Shown here: positions 1-5,189 of the stretch, in pieces
Layout: each line of letters opens with the position of its first letter
Position numbering within the stretch: position 1 is the first letter of the stretch
Assembly: GCA_030689795.1 (NCBI GenBank)
Contig: JAUYEO010000073.1
Location: 1 to 7,996 of the forward strand
Source: Desulfobacterales bacterium
GTDB lineage: Bacteria > Desulfobacterota > Desulfobacteria > Desulfobacterales > RPRI01
Direction: 5' to 3'
DNA: 7,996 bases
Position numbers and translations under genes: made by a program
Notes under the pieces: generated by a model
The model's input: the letters and a program-made list of their open reading frames with translations, nothing else
What the model was told of the DNA's origin: nothing
Database searches by the model: none

Positions 1-142
1 CTGTAAGAGTCACCTTCCGCCCGGTCATGGCAAGAAGAGCTTTTTCTATCTCTTCCTGTATTGTCCGGCCGTTTTTCTGCCTCTGCCATCCGTTATACGC
101 AGTGCCGTCATATTCTATAGTAAGCTTGATATTTTTTTGCAT
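1..142 (-). CDS. truA: tRNA pseudouridine synthase A, 5' part only
   Basis: The reverse strand from the ATG at 142 reads 47 codons without a stop and runs off the left edge. The protein begins MQKNIKLTIEYDGTAYNGWQ, followed by RQ, and then TIQEEIEKAL. This is the typical opening of TruA: first beta strand, EYDGT.Y.GWQRQ motif and the (V/I)QE.LE.AL helix. TruA converts uridines 38-40 of the tRNA anticodon arm to pseudouridine in the cytoplasm. Only about a fifth of the usual roughly 250 residues is here, so the catalytic Asp in the R(T/A)D motif lies outside the window and cannot be checked. AGGAG lies about 13 bases upstream of the ATG, a long spacing. It follows the chaN-like gene on the same strand after 45 bases and is probably co-transcribed with it. 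Confidence 0.9.
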   Translation of the reverse strand, partial: MQKNIKLTIEYDGTAYNGWQRQKNGRTIQEEIEKALLAMTGRKVTLT

Positions 143-187
143 CTCTTATCAATCAACTCCTGCAAGCAAGGCAACTGATCTCTCCGT

Positions 188-1123
188 TTATCTTGCAGCG
201 CCTCTCTCGTCTGAAGGCGTCACCCAGATATAATCAACATGATTGATCCCTGCAACAGTTCCTGCCGGTGCAAGAAAAATAATCCTGTACGGAAGGCTTT
301 TACCTGCAAAAGCTCTTTTGGGTATCCCGTATCTTAAAACATGTCCATTTCCGGCAATAACCGCCATGCTGCCGTCTTTCAGGTTATTGTTTGCGGTCTC
401 GGCCATTATATCATCCCAGACACACTGGGCCCTGTAAAAATTTTCAAAATCATCCCTGCCTTTTATCTTGTGCAGCCTGAAAATATTTTCAACATATTCC
501 CTGTGTGCCGTATCTGAAATATCAATATTTTCAGGAAGGTGTTTTTTCTCATCATCCGACAGGCTCTCTATACCGCCGGTTGCAATCTTTGCCGGGATGT
601 GGAAAGGAATATTCAGACCGACCAGTCTGATCCTGTTTTCTCTCAAAAATTCAAGAATATCGCTGTAAAGTTCAAAATCATATTTCCAGTTTGCATACCA
701 GTGACTTTTACCGATAAATGTTTTCCTGTCAAGGCTTCCTTCGGACCATTGATCAAGGAGAGGCTGGTATGTCCGGTCAAACATCTCCATCCCTACGGTA
801 AGGTTCGGATTTTCCCCGTACAGCTCCCTTATTATTTTAAGCTGGATATCATGATGGGATTTTAACGTGTGAATCTCTCCGATATAAATCATGCGTGAAT
901 CTTTCAAATCGGCTATAAGCTCGTCAAAAGATACAGGCCCCCCTGTTTTGGCGGAAACAATAGTCCCTTCCGTAAACTGTTTGTTTGAATCTTTTATCGT
1001 CAGTTTTTTCAGAGGCAAAGCACACCCGCACGTAATCAACAGAATAAAAAGAATGCAGCACAATCCACATCTGCAAAGAATTATTATGAAGGCATCATCT
1101 TTTATTTCATCTTGATTTATCAT
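188..1123 (-). CDS. ChaN-family (haem-uptake type) lipoprotein
   Basis: A 311-residue protein with a membrane-export N terminus. A hydrophobic stretch covers about residues 11-31 and ends in L-I-T-C-G-C, so a lipid-anchored Cys at 32 or 34 is likely. Thr at -1 or -3 makes the lipobox imperfect. The mature part has the ChaN/DUF399 landmarks: IGEIH at 81-85 followed by a His pair at 90-91, GMEMFDR at 111-117, and near the end AGNGHV at 257-262 followed by YGIP. Proteins of this family (Campylobacter ChaN, Pseudomonas PhuW) are lipoproteins reported or proposed to bind haem. Whether this one does is inference, since no haem receptor or iron-transport gene is visible nearby. The start at 1123 leaves a ten-residue acidic N terminus before the hydrophobic segment. 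The length is normal for the family. It is probably the first gene of a unit that continues into truA. Confidence 0.85.
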   Translation of the reverse strand: MINQDEIKDDAFIIILCRCGLCCILFILLITCGCALPLKKLTIKDSNKQFTEGTIVSAKTGGPVSFDELIADLKDSRMIYIGEIHTLKSHHDIQLKIIRELYGENPNLTVGMEMFDRTYQPLLDQWSEGSLDRKTFIGKSHWYANWKYDFELYSDILEFLRENRIRLVGLNIPFHIPAKIATGGIESLSDDEKKHLPENIDISDTAHREYVENIFRLHKIKGRDDFENFYRAQCVWDDIMAETANNNLKDGSMAVIAGNGHVLRYGIPKRAFAGKSLPYRIIFLAPAGTVAGINHVDYIWVTPSDERGAAR

Positions 1124-1149
1124 TTAAAATAAACAATCATAGACCTCGT

Positions 1150-1171
1150 CGTAAAAATTAGTTTTTTTACG
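1150..1171. repeat. small inverted repeat in the divergent spacer
   Basis: CGTAAAAA (1150-1157) and TTTTTACG (1164-1171) form a perfect 8-bp stem with a 6-base loop. The same core, TCGTAAAA and its complement, recurs at the ends of the fold-back units at 4733-4846 and 4866-5043. This may therefore be a shrunken copy of that repeat, or an operator or hairpin between the divergent genes. It lies within the likely leader of the ChaN-like gene. Confidence 0.6.
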
Positions 1172-1180
1172 AATTAATCA

Positions 1181-1207
1181 ATTATACGGTTTTATTATGA
1201 CTATCAA
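1181..1207 (-). promoter_or_regulatory. candidate promoter for the ChaN-like gene
   Basis: Read on the minus strand there is TTGATA (1207-1202), a 15-base spacer and a perfect TATAAT (1186-1181). Transcription would begin near 1174 and leave a leader of about 50 bases that includes the 1150-1171 hairpin. The spacer is two bases short of ideal. GTTTGA with a 17-base spacer is an alternative -35. The site overlaps the first codons of the divergent small membrane gene, so the two genes may share control. The call is by eye only. Confidence 0.4.
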
Positions 1208-1454
1208 ACCAAAACCAATGTTCAGAAAGGCTATTTATCCTTTCTATGATTCCGAGAAAGCCTGCATCATCATCTTTATTATAATGCTGCTTATACTTCT
1301 GTTTGGAATTGCAGGCATGTCAGCAGCGCGTGAAGATGTGCAATACGCCGGGTACATCTGGGTACCTGCCCTTCTGTCAATACTGAGCCTTACAGTTTTA
1401 ATTTCAACATCCGTCCGGCTCATCAGGCATTATCTTGACCGTATTTCAAAATAG
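1197..1454 (+). CDS. small two-helix membrane protein, function unknown
   Basis: An 85-residue reading frame I cannot assign to a named family. A basic N terminus (KPKPMFRK) and the segment FYDSEKAC lead into a strongly hydrophobic helix at about residues 22-43. A short acidic loop (AAREDVQ) follows, then a second hydrophobic stretch at about 53-73 and a basic tail (RLIRHYLDR). This predicts a two-pass inner-membrane protein with a periplasmic loop and both ends in the cytoplasm by the positive-inside rule. Coding looks real from the clean hydrophobic and charged pattern, but no Shine-Dalgarno sequence precedes the ATG at 1197 or the in-frame ATG at residue 8. The start is thus uncertain. It is divergent from the ChaN-like gene, with a 73-base spacer. 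The function is not known. Confidence 0.7.
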   Translation: MTIKPKPMFRKAIYPFYDSEKACIIIFIIMLLILLFGIAGMSAAREDVQYAGYIWVPALLSILSLTVLISTSVRLIRHYLDRISK

Positions 1455-1571
1455 CCTGCCTACAAGGCCTGTCGCACCCGGATCACAGTTTGAGAGCTTT
1501 ATATAACATCCTCCCAGGGGGCCGACAGGGGTAATCGGTTTTGTGTTTTGCAAGAAATTTTTACGGAACAT
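1446..1571 (-). CDS. possible 41-aa small protein (tentative)
   Basis: Within the inverted-repeat element an ATG at 1571 is preceded by AGGGGG at a spacing of about seven bases, a good ribosome-binding site. The frame runs 41 codons to a TGA... or equivalent stop at 1446-1448 and overlaps the 3' end of the small membrane gene on the other strand by nine bases. The product opens MFRKNFLQNTKPITPVGPLG and contains two Cys, four Pro and six Gly with no membrane segment. The frame stays open upstream to 1718 (90 codons), but that longer start lies inside the right repeat arm and has no such binding site. I recognise no family. The frame could equally be a chance result of a structured repeat. Confidence 0.25.
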   Translation of the reverse strand: MFRKNFLQNTKPITPVGPLGGCYIKLSNCDPGATGLVGRLF

Positions 1572-1740
1572 AACAACGCCCCCTGATTGTCTATAAAGAG
1601 ACACAGGCAGAGACGAAATAACTGCTTCGTGAACGTATATCCACTGGGGCTGTCCAGGTCTAATGGGAGTGGCTCTGCTGCCGTGACGAAGCCCAGATAT
1701 TATTCTTGCGAAACGCAAAACCGATTACCCCTGCCGGCCC
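1519..1740. repeat. 222-bp element bounded by 38-bp inverted repeats
   Basis: The left arm 1519-1556 (starts GGGCCGACAGGGGTAATCGG) and the right arm 1703-1740 match as an inverted repeat at 35 of 38 positions by my alignment. In a plus-strand transcript two of the three mismatches become G-U pairs, the third is A-C. The inner 146 bases contain more pairing: CCTG..TGTCT and AGACA.CAGG around 1590-1610, and GCTTCGT with ACGAAGC near 1623-1690. It sits between the converging ends of the small membrane gene and the NUDIX gene, so it does not interrupt a gene. It could be a non-autonomous transposon-like element, a dispersed repeat, or the gene for a rod-shaped RNA. No clear target duplication is seen: TATAAC lies 12 bases outside the left arm and TATAAT directly after the right arm. 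The whole spacer 1455-1785 holds nothing else I recognise. Confidence 0.7.
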
Positions 1741-1785
1741 TATAATCTGTTATGCAAATATCCTGTTTTCCGGAATGGTTATTAA

Positions 1786-2373
1786 TCACTGCTCGGCCCC
1801 CGGTTTATAAAACGGCAGGATAAGTTCTATAAAATGATGCAGTATCCTTGCAGTTACACCCCAGATAATGACATCATCAAGCGGGTATAAAAGTTCCATC
1901 ACATCCGGAATGCGCCCGTTGAATTTCGAATCAACATGTATTTTTACAAGCTTCTTAAGAGGTATCTCAAGCACCCTCGAAATTTCCGCCGGCTCAAATC
2001 TGACGACACCTCTTGTTTGCCATATGCCGGCAAATACTTTTATATCCTTACTGTTTATGGTCTGAAAATGTCCGAGAGAACCTATAAGTTCGACATGCTC
2101 TTTCCTGATATTGACTTCTTCTTCGAGTTCCCTGTATGCGGCTTCCACGGGGCTTACATCTTCCTTGTCGATATGCCCTCCCGGAAAAGCCACCTGGTTG
2201 CGCCATGGATATCCTTCATTATCCGTTTTCTGAACCGCAAGAATATTAAGCTCGCCGTCTTTGTCAAACAGAAGCATGAATACGCACGTCTGATCGTAAG
2301 ACAACCCCGCAGGAACACCGGGACGGTCGGCATTTATAATAATATTTTTAATAACTGAAAAATCTGTTTCCAT
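1786..2373 (-). CDS. NUDIX hydrolase, CoA-pyrophosphatase type
   Basis: A 195-residue cytoplasmic protein. The NUDIX region starts near residue 28 and includes WRNQVAFPGG at 57-66, the D.ED segment at 69-72 and RELEEE at 81-86, which together give the metal-binding helix of the fold. The VAFPGG lead-in and the D..D spacing before A..RE resemble the CoA-diphosphatase subgroup (NudL/YeaB, yeast Pcd1), which cleaves CoA and its derivatives. The usual Gly after the EE pair is Asn 88, a mild departure. Substrate choice cannot be settled by sight, so other NDP-X substrates remain possible. The ATG at 2373 has only a weak upstream binding site. It is 235 bases downstream of the thioredoxin-like gene on the same strand, with hairpins between, so it may be transcribed separately. 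Confidence 0.85.
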   Translation of the reverse strand: METDFSVIKNIIINADRPGVPAGLSYDQTCVFMLLFDKDGELNILAVQKTDNEGYPWRNQVAFPGGHIDKEDVSPVEAAYRELEEEVNIRKEHVELIGSLGHFQTINSKDIKVFAGIWQTRGVVRFEPAEISRVLEIPLKKLVKIHVDSKFNGRIPDVMELLYPLDDVIIWGVTARILHHFIELILPFYKPGAEQ

Positions 2374-2608
2374 CGCAAGGACCGCATTCGGTTTTTTTAA
2401 TAAATTAGGACGCCGATATCCGCAGATAGACAGTCTGTTAGGCTGTTAGCTAATCCGCCAATCAGTGTGGCGGACAGACTAACAGTCTTCAGTCTAAACT
2501 TCTGCGTTCATCCCTGGCCCAGACCCGGCTTTCGTCAACCTGAGGGTTCTATGAACCCGTCACGCCAGGGCGGGCTGCGTCAAAAAAGGAAATTCCTATA
2601 CAATCAAG
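2374..2608. other. structured spacer between thioredoxin-like and NUDIX genes
   Basis: No gene is supported here. Near the NUDIX side, CTGTTAG (2443-2449) pairs with CTAACAG (2479-2485), enclosing a second stem TCCGCC (2454-2459) with GGCGGA (2469-2474) and a 9-base loop. A further CTGTTAG copy lies at 2435-2441. Near the thioredoxin side, CCCTGGC (2512-2518) pairs with GCCAGGG (2564-2570) and encloses the tight hairpin GGGTTC-TAT-GAACCC (2544-2558). Read on the minus strand the two structures lie in the leader of the NUDIX gene or the trailer of the thioredoxin-like gene. They may be a dispersed repeat, a cis-regulatory RNA or a transcription end. No T-run follows either hairpin on the minus strand. 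Confidence 0.55.
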
Positions 2609-3100
2609 TTAATATAAAAGTTTTTTTCCTGAAGATATGTGGTCGTTTACATAAGTTTTAAAGGACATGCTTTTATAGCTGTCGGTATAAATGTACTTCA
2701 AGACAAAGAAGAGCATATCCGGCGGAATATAGCCCGGAAGATTGCTTATTGTTTCTCCGTTTTCCCTTATGAACCAGTTGCTGGGAAGACCCCTGATATT
2801 ATAGCTTGAGACGGCCTTTCTTTCCTTGTCCGCATTCACTTTTACGGAAATAAAGTTTTTACCGAGAATATCAATCACCGATATATCCTTAAACGTTACT
2901 TTTTCCATCTCCTCGCAATATCCGCACGAATCGGAATAAAAATACAGAAACACCTTTTTCTGATTCTTTTTTCCTGATTCCATGCCTTCTTTATATGAGT
3001 GCCACTTTATATTATCAGAGGAAAAGGCATATTGTGGCGCCCATAAGGATGCACAGAAAAAGGCCAGAATAACAAGGCCTGCTGATTTTATTTTTCTCAT
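2609..3100 (-). CDS. secreted thioredoxin-like thiol-disulfide protein
   Basis: A 163-residue protein with a cleavable-looking signal peptide: MRKIK, a hydrophobic core at about residues 8-20, and a likely cut near residue 27. The mature part is a thioredoxin fold. FLYFYSDSCGYC gives the beta strand and the CGYC active site (Cys 59 and Cys 62), and GLPSNWF has the expected cis-proline at 106, followed by G.TI and the LPGYIPP turn. The SCGYCEEM..V.F pattern resembles SoxW-type proteins and the C-terminal domain of DsbD. It should act outside the inner membrane, reducing periplasmic disulfides. AGGAG lies eight bases before the ATG at 3100. The CcdA-like gene ends 32 bases upstream on the same strand, so its electron donor is probably that protein. 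The true substrates (cytochrome c maturation, repair or others) are unknown. Confidence 0.85.
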   Translation of the reverse strand: MRKIKSAGLVILAFFCASLWAPQYAFSSDNIKWHSYKEGMESGKKNQKKVFLYFYSDSCGYCEEMEKVTFKDISVIDILGKNFISVKVNADKERKAVSSYNIRGLPSNWFIRENGETISNLPGYIPPDMLFFVLKYIYTDSYKSMSFKTYVNDHISSGKKLLY

Positions 3101-3132
3101 TTAACTTTCTCCTGCGTCGCAGGCTTTAATGA

Positions 3133-3816
3133 TTACAGCCTGTTTGTAACAAGAAACAGTCCAACAATAATAAGCAGTATCCCCGAGGCAACGTTAATAT
3201 ATTTCATTGCAAAAGTCGCTTTTTTAACAAATGTCATAAGAAAATTTATGAAAACCGATATCGCGATAAACGGAACGGCAAGCCCGGCCGAATAGAAAGT
3301 AAGAAGAAATATGCCTTCGTAAACCGTCTCCCGGCTGCCGGCATATATCAGTATGGAGCCCAGCAACGGCCCGATGCACGGACTCCAGCCTGCCCCGAAA
3401 GCCGTTCCTACAAAAAACGCTCCGATATAGGTAAGAGGTTTATTTCTTACCTGAATCCTCTTTTCAAATTCCAGGCTCCTGATGCGTATTATACCGGTTA
3501 AATGAATCCCAAGTAGAATCATAATCAGGCCGCCGACTACTCTTATTATCTGCCGGTATTCAAAAACAATCCCGCCAAGAAATGAAGCGGATGCACCCAT
3601 CAGGATAAAAACCGCCGAAAAGCCCAAAACATATGAGGCGGTTGAAAAGAATACTTTTTTTCTTATACGGACATCATATTCACCTGTAAGCTGATCCAGC
3701 GAAAACCCGGTAATGAACGTAAAATACCCTGGAATAAGCGGAAATATGCAGGGAGAAAAAAAAGAGACGAGTCCTGCAATAAAGGCGGCCGAATATGATA
3801 TTGTTTCAGTAAACAT
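3133..3816 (-). CDS. ccdA: CcdA/DsbD-type transmembrane electron transporter
   Basis: A 227-residue, highly hydrophobic protein with about six membrane helices. The two diagnostic half-sites are present: FFSPCIFPLIPGY with Cys 23 and GWSPCIGPLLGS with Cys 147. In this family the two cysteines form a disulfide within the membrane that receives electrons from cytoplasmic thioredoxin and passes them to an exported thiol protein. The length matches stand-alone CcdA rather than three-domain DsbD. The thioredoxin-like domain is supplied by the next gene, 32 bases downstream. The ATG at 3816 is five bases after the proC stop with no strong binding site of its own, so translation is probably coupled to proC. 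Naming it ccdA states the family. Whether it serves cytochrome c maturation or general reduction is not shown by the window. Confidence 0.9.
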   Translation of the reverse strand: MFTETISYSAAFIAGLVSFFSPCIFPLIPGYFTFITGFSLDQLTGEYDVRIRKKVFFSTASYVLGFSAVFILMGASASFLGGIVFEYRQIIRVVGGLIMILLGIHLTGIIRIRSLEFEKRIQVRNKPLTYIGAFFVGTAFGAGWSPCIGPLLGSILIYAGSRETVYEGIFLLTFYSAGLAVPFIAISVFINFLMTFVKKATFAMKYINVASGILLIIVGLFLVTNRL

Positions 3817-3821
3817 GTTAT

Positions 3822-4673
3822 TTACCGACTGAGCTCTTTTGAGCGCCTTGCTGCTGCAGCCATAGCTTCAATTATCGTTTCCTTTACCCTCTTTTTTTCC
3901 AGCACCTTGAACGCCTCCTCGGTTGTCCCTCCGGGAGAAGTTACACGCCTGCGCAATAATTCCGGAGATTCACCCATCTCTTCGATCAAGGCAACGGATC
4001 CTTTTAAAGTCGTAAGCGTAAGTATCGACGCATCATAAGGATCAAGCCCCATATCTATGCCTCCCTGAATCATCGATTCGACAAGGTAAAAAACATAGGC
4101 CGGCCCTGAACCTGAAAGGGCGGTTACGGCATCAAGAGCTTCCTCCTTAAACTCGATCACTTTCCCCATCGCTTCGAGAATGGTTCTTGCGGTGCTGATA
4201 TCATCCGGTACGGCATTCCTGTTCGGTGTCATCCCGGAAATACCCGCCAGAACAAGAGCCGGAGTGTTCGGCATAACCCTTATGATCGGAAGTTTACCGC
4301 TCTTCTCTTTTTCAAGAGGAGTGTACAGGAAACTTTCAAGTTTCCCCAAAGTAACTCCTGCTGCTATGGAGATTATTATTTTTCTGCGCTCTATGCCGTA
4401 TTCATTGCGGCTTGTAATATGAGACAAAACATCGGACATCTGCTGCGGCTTTACGGCAAGAACCACTATATCGCACATTGAAAAAACTTTAAAATTATCG
4501 TCCGTGACCGATACGCCGTAAGTTTTTTTCAACATGTTGAGCCGCTCTGAGTTCACATCGCTTGCATATATCATCGTCGAAGGAATGATTCCTGCCCGGA
4601 TAACGGCTCCGATAAATGCTTCAGCCATGTTTCCGGCGCCGATAAAACCGGTTTTCCTGTTGAGCTTTGCCAT
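3822..4673 (-). CDS. proC: pyrroline-5-carboxylate reductase
   Basis: A 283-residue cytoplasmic enzyme that catalyses the last step of proline synthesis, NAD(P)H-dependent reduction of 1-pyrroline-5-carboxylate. The N-terminal Rossmann fold shows GFIGAGNM at 9-16 and VLAVKP at 71-76. The VMPNTPAL segment at 133-140 and the C-terminal domain with ALSGSGPAY at 185-193 and RVTSPGGTTEEA at 243-254 are hallmarks of ProC and leave little doubt. The length is normal (about 270). The ATG at 4673 is preceded by GGAGG at a short but workable spacing. It appears to lead a minus-strand unit, proC - ccdA-like - thioredoxin-like, with only five bases to the next gene. It diverges from yggT across a repeat-filled 516-bp spacer. 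Confidence 0.97.
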   Translation of the reverse strand: MAKLNRKTGFIGAGNMAEAFIGAVIRAGIIPSTMIYASDVNSERLNMLKKTYGVSVTDDNFKVFSMCDIVVLAVKPQQMSDVLSHITSRNEYGIERRKIIISIAAGVTLGKLESFLYTPLEKEKSGKLPIIRVMPNTPALVLAGISGMTPNRNAVPDDISTARTILEAMGKVIEFKEEALDAVTALSGSGPAYVFYLVESMIQGGIDMGLDPYDASILTLTTLKGSVALIEEMGESPELLRRRVTSPGGTTEEAFKVLEKKRVKETIIEAMAAAARRSKELSR

Positions 4674-4732
4674 TTTCCCTCCAAATCTTTTTACTTATTG
4701 TCATCTGTAAAATCTGATGTCTTCATAAAAAA

Positions 4733-4846
4733 TCGTAAAAGCCTAATAATTTTATAAACCACGAGGAACACGAAGTTGATGAAGCTGAAAAGATTATATA
4801 TTTCTCTCCTTCGTGACCTTCGTGGTAAGAATTGTACATTTTACGA
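4733..4846. repeat. 114-bp fold-back unit with ACCACGA stems
   Basis: TCGTAAAA (4733-4740) and TTTTACGA (4839-4846) form the outer ends. Inside, ACCACGAGGAACACGAAG (4758-4775) and CTTCGTGACCTTCGTGGT (4809-4826) match as an inverted repeat at 15 of 18 positions. Inner arms of the ACCACGAAG..CACGAAG kind are familiar as dispersed intergenic repeats in many environmental bacteria (general recollection, not checked). Together they make one long imperfect hairpin. Confidence 0.65.
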
Positions 4847-4874
4847 GTTCATCAAATTTGATGCTCTCGTAAAA
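4839..4874. repeat. 36-bp near-perfect palindrome at the junction of two fold-back units
   Basis: TTTTACGAG (4839-4847) and CTCGTAAAA (4866-4874) flank the perfect 14-base palindrome CATCAAATTTGATG (4850-4863), with a two-base mismatch on each side. Its left half is the end of the upstream unit and its right half the start of the downstream unit. A similar arrangement, TTTTACGAGTCCAGCAAATT followed by TG, follows the second unit at 5035-5056. Confidence 0.75.
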
Positions 4875-5043
4875 AGTCATATGCGAACGGATTTGAGATT
4901 TTTGGGAAATAGATTTTTAAAGGACTGAGCGTTAAAAATCACAAGCTGTTTGAGGGCGTTAGCCCGAGTTCTTGTGATTTAGCGAAGTGACTTAAAAATC
5001 CCCAAAAAGCTCATTAAGTGAGCATATTTCGACTTTTTACGAG
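4866..5043. repeat. 178-bp fold-back (MITE-like) element
   Basis: The ends CTCGTAAAAAGTC (4866-4878) and GACTTTTTACGAG (5031-5043) are a perfect 13-bp inverted repeat. Similarity continues inward with gaps for about 75 bases per side (ATATGC, TTTTTGGG, TTTTTAA blocks) to AAATCACAAG (4936-4945) with CTTGTGATTT (4971-4980). The apex GGGC-GTTA-GCCC lies at 4954-4965. The whole unit can fold into one long hairpin. There is no transposase, so it would be a non-autonomous element or a passive repeat. CAAATTTG occurs just outside both ends (4853-4860 and 5049-5056) and may be a target duplication or part of the repeat. Confidence 0.75.
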
Positions 5044-5132
5044 TCCAGCAAATTTGCGCATGTCAATGAATTTTAACGAAATCTCTTGACTATTCTTTGA
5101 AAATATAATTAGTTATAACAGAATTATTTTAA

Positions 5133-5159
5133 TTGAGAAACAGAAATTATCTTTATAAT
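5133..5159 (+). promoter_or_regulatory. candidate promoter for yggT-divIVA
   Basis: TTGAGA (5133-5138), a 15-base spacer and a perfect TATAAT (5154-5159) would give a start near 5166 and a leader of about 24 bases. The spacer is slightly short. A second TTGACT (5086-5091) and TATAAT (5104-5109) lie upstream but only 12 bases apart. The call is by eye. Confidence 0.45.
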
Positions 5160-5189
5160 ACGCATGTTATATGAAAGGTTATATTCCTC

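Larger units (their letters stand above)
4674..5189. other. 516-bp divergent spacer between proC and yggT, no gene
   Basis: No coding frame is convincing here. The spacer is AT-rich and holds three nested or adjacent inverted-repeat structures, listed separately (4733-4846, 4839-4874, 4866-5043), then an AT-rich promoter region before yggT. I could not pick a clear promoter for proC on the minus strand. Candidate AT-rich -10 sequences exist around 4745-4760, but none has a convincing -35. Confidence 0.8.

Noticed and set aside
539..865. Plus-strand 108-codon frame
   Set aside because: It lies entirely within the well-supported ChaN-like gene on the other strand and its product resembles nothing. 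It is a shadow frame.
1446..1718. A 90-codon minus-strand frame spanning most of the inverted-repeat element
   Set aside because: Its ATG lies inside the right repeat arm with no ribosome-binding site, and the first half of the product shows no recognisable fold. Only the shorter internal start at 1571 has a good site, so only that was kept, at low confidence.
1519..1740. 6S RNA, RNase P RNA or tmRNA
   Set aside because: Size and overall rod shape invite 6S RNA, but a 38-bp almost unbroken closing helix does not match its bulged rod. I found none of the conserved RNase P or tmRNA motifs. It was left as an unassigned element.
1519..1740. Phase-variable invertible promoter
   Set aside because: The arms would permit inversion, but the genes on both sides end toward the element, so no start is controlled, and no recombinase is nearby. 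It was kept only as something reads could test.
1936..2358. Plus-strand 140-codon frame
   Set aside because: It is antisense to the NUDIX gene, whose motifs are clear. The product is rich in Phe and Arg with no domain logic.
2467..2661. Plus-strand 64-codon frame over the structured spacer
   Set aside because: It covers two hairpins and the end of the thioredoxin-like gene, has no binding site, and reads as non-coding sequence.
5086..5109. TTGACT and TATAAT upstream of yggT as a promoter
   Set aside because: The boxes are good individually but only 12 bases apart, too short for sigma-70. The pair at 5133-5159 was preferred.
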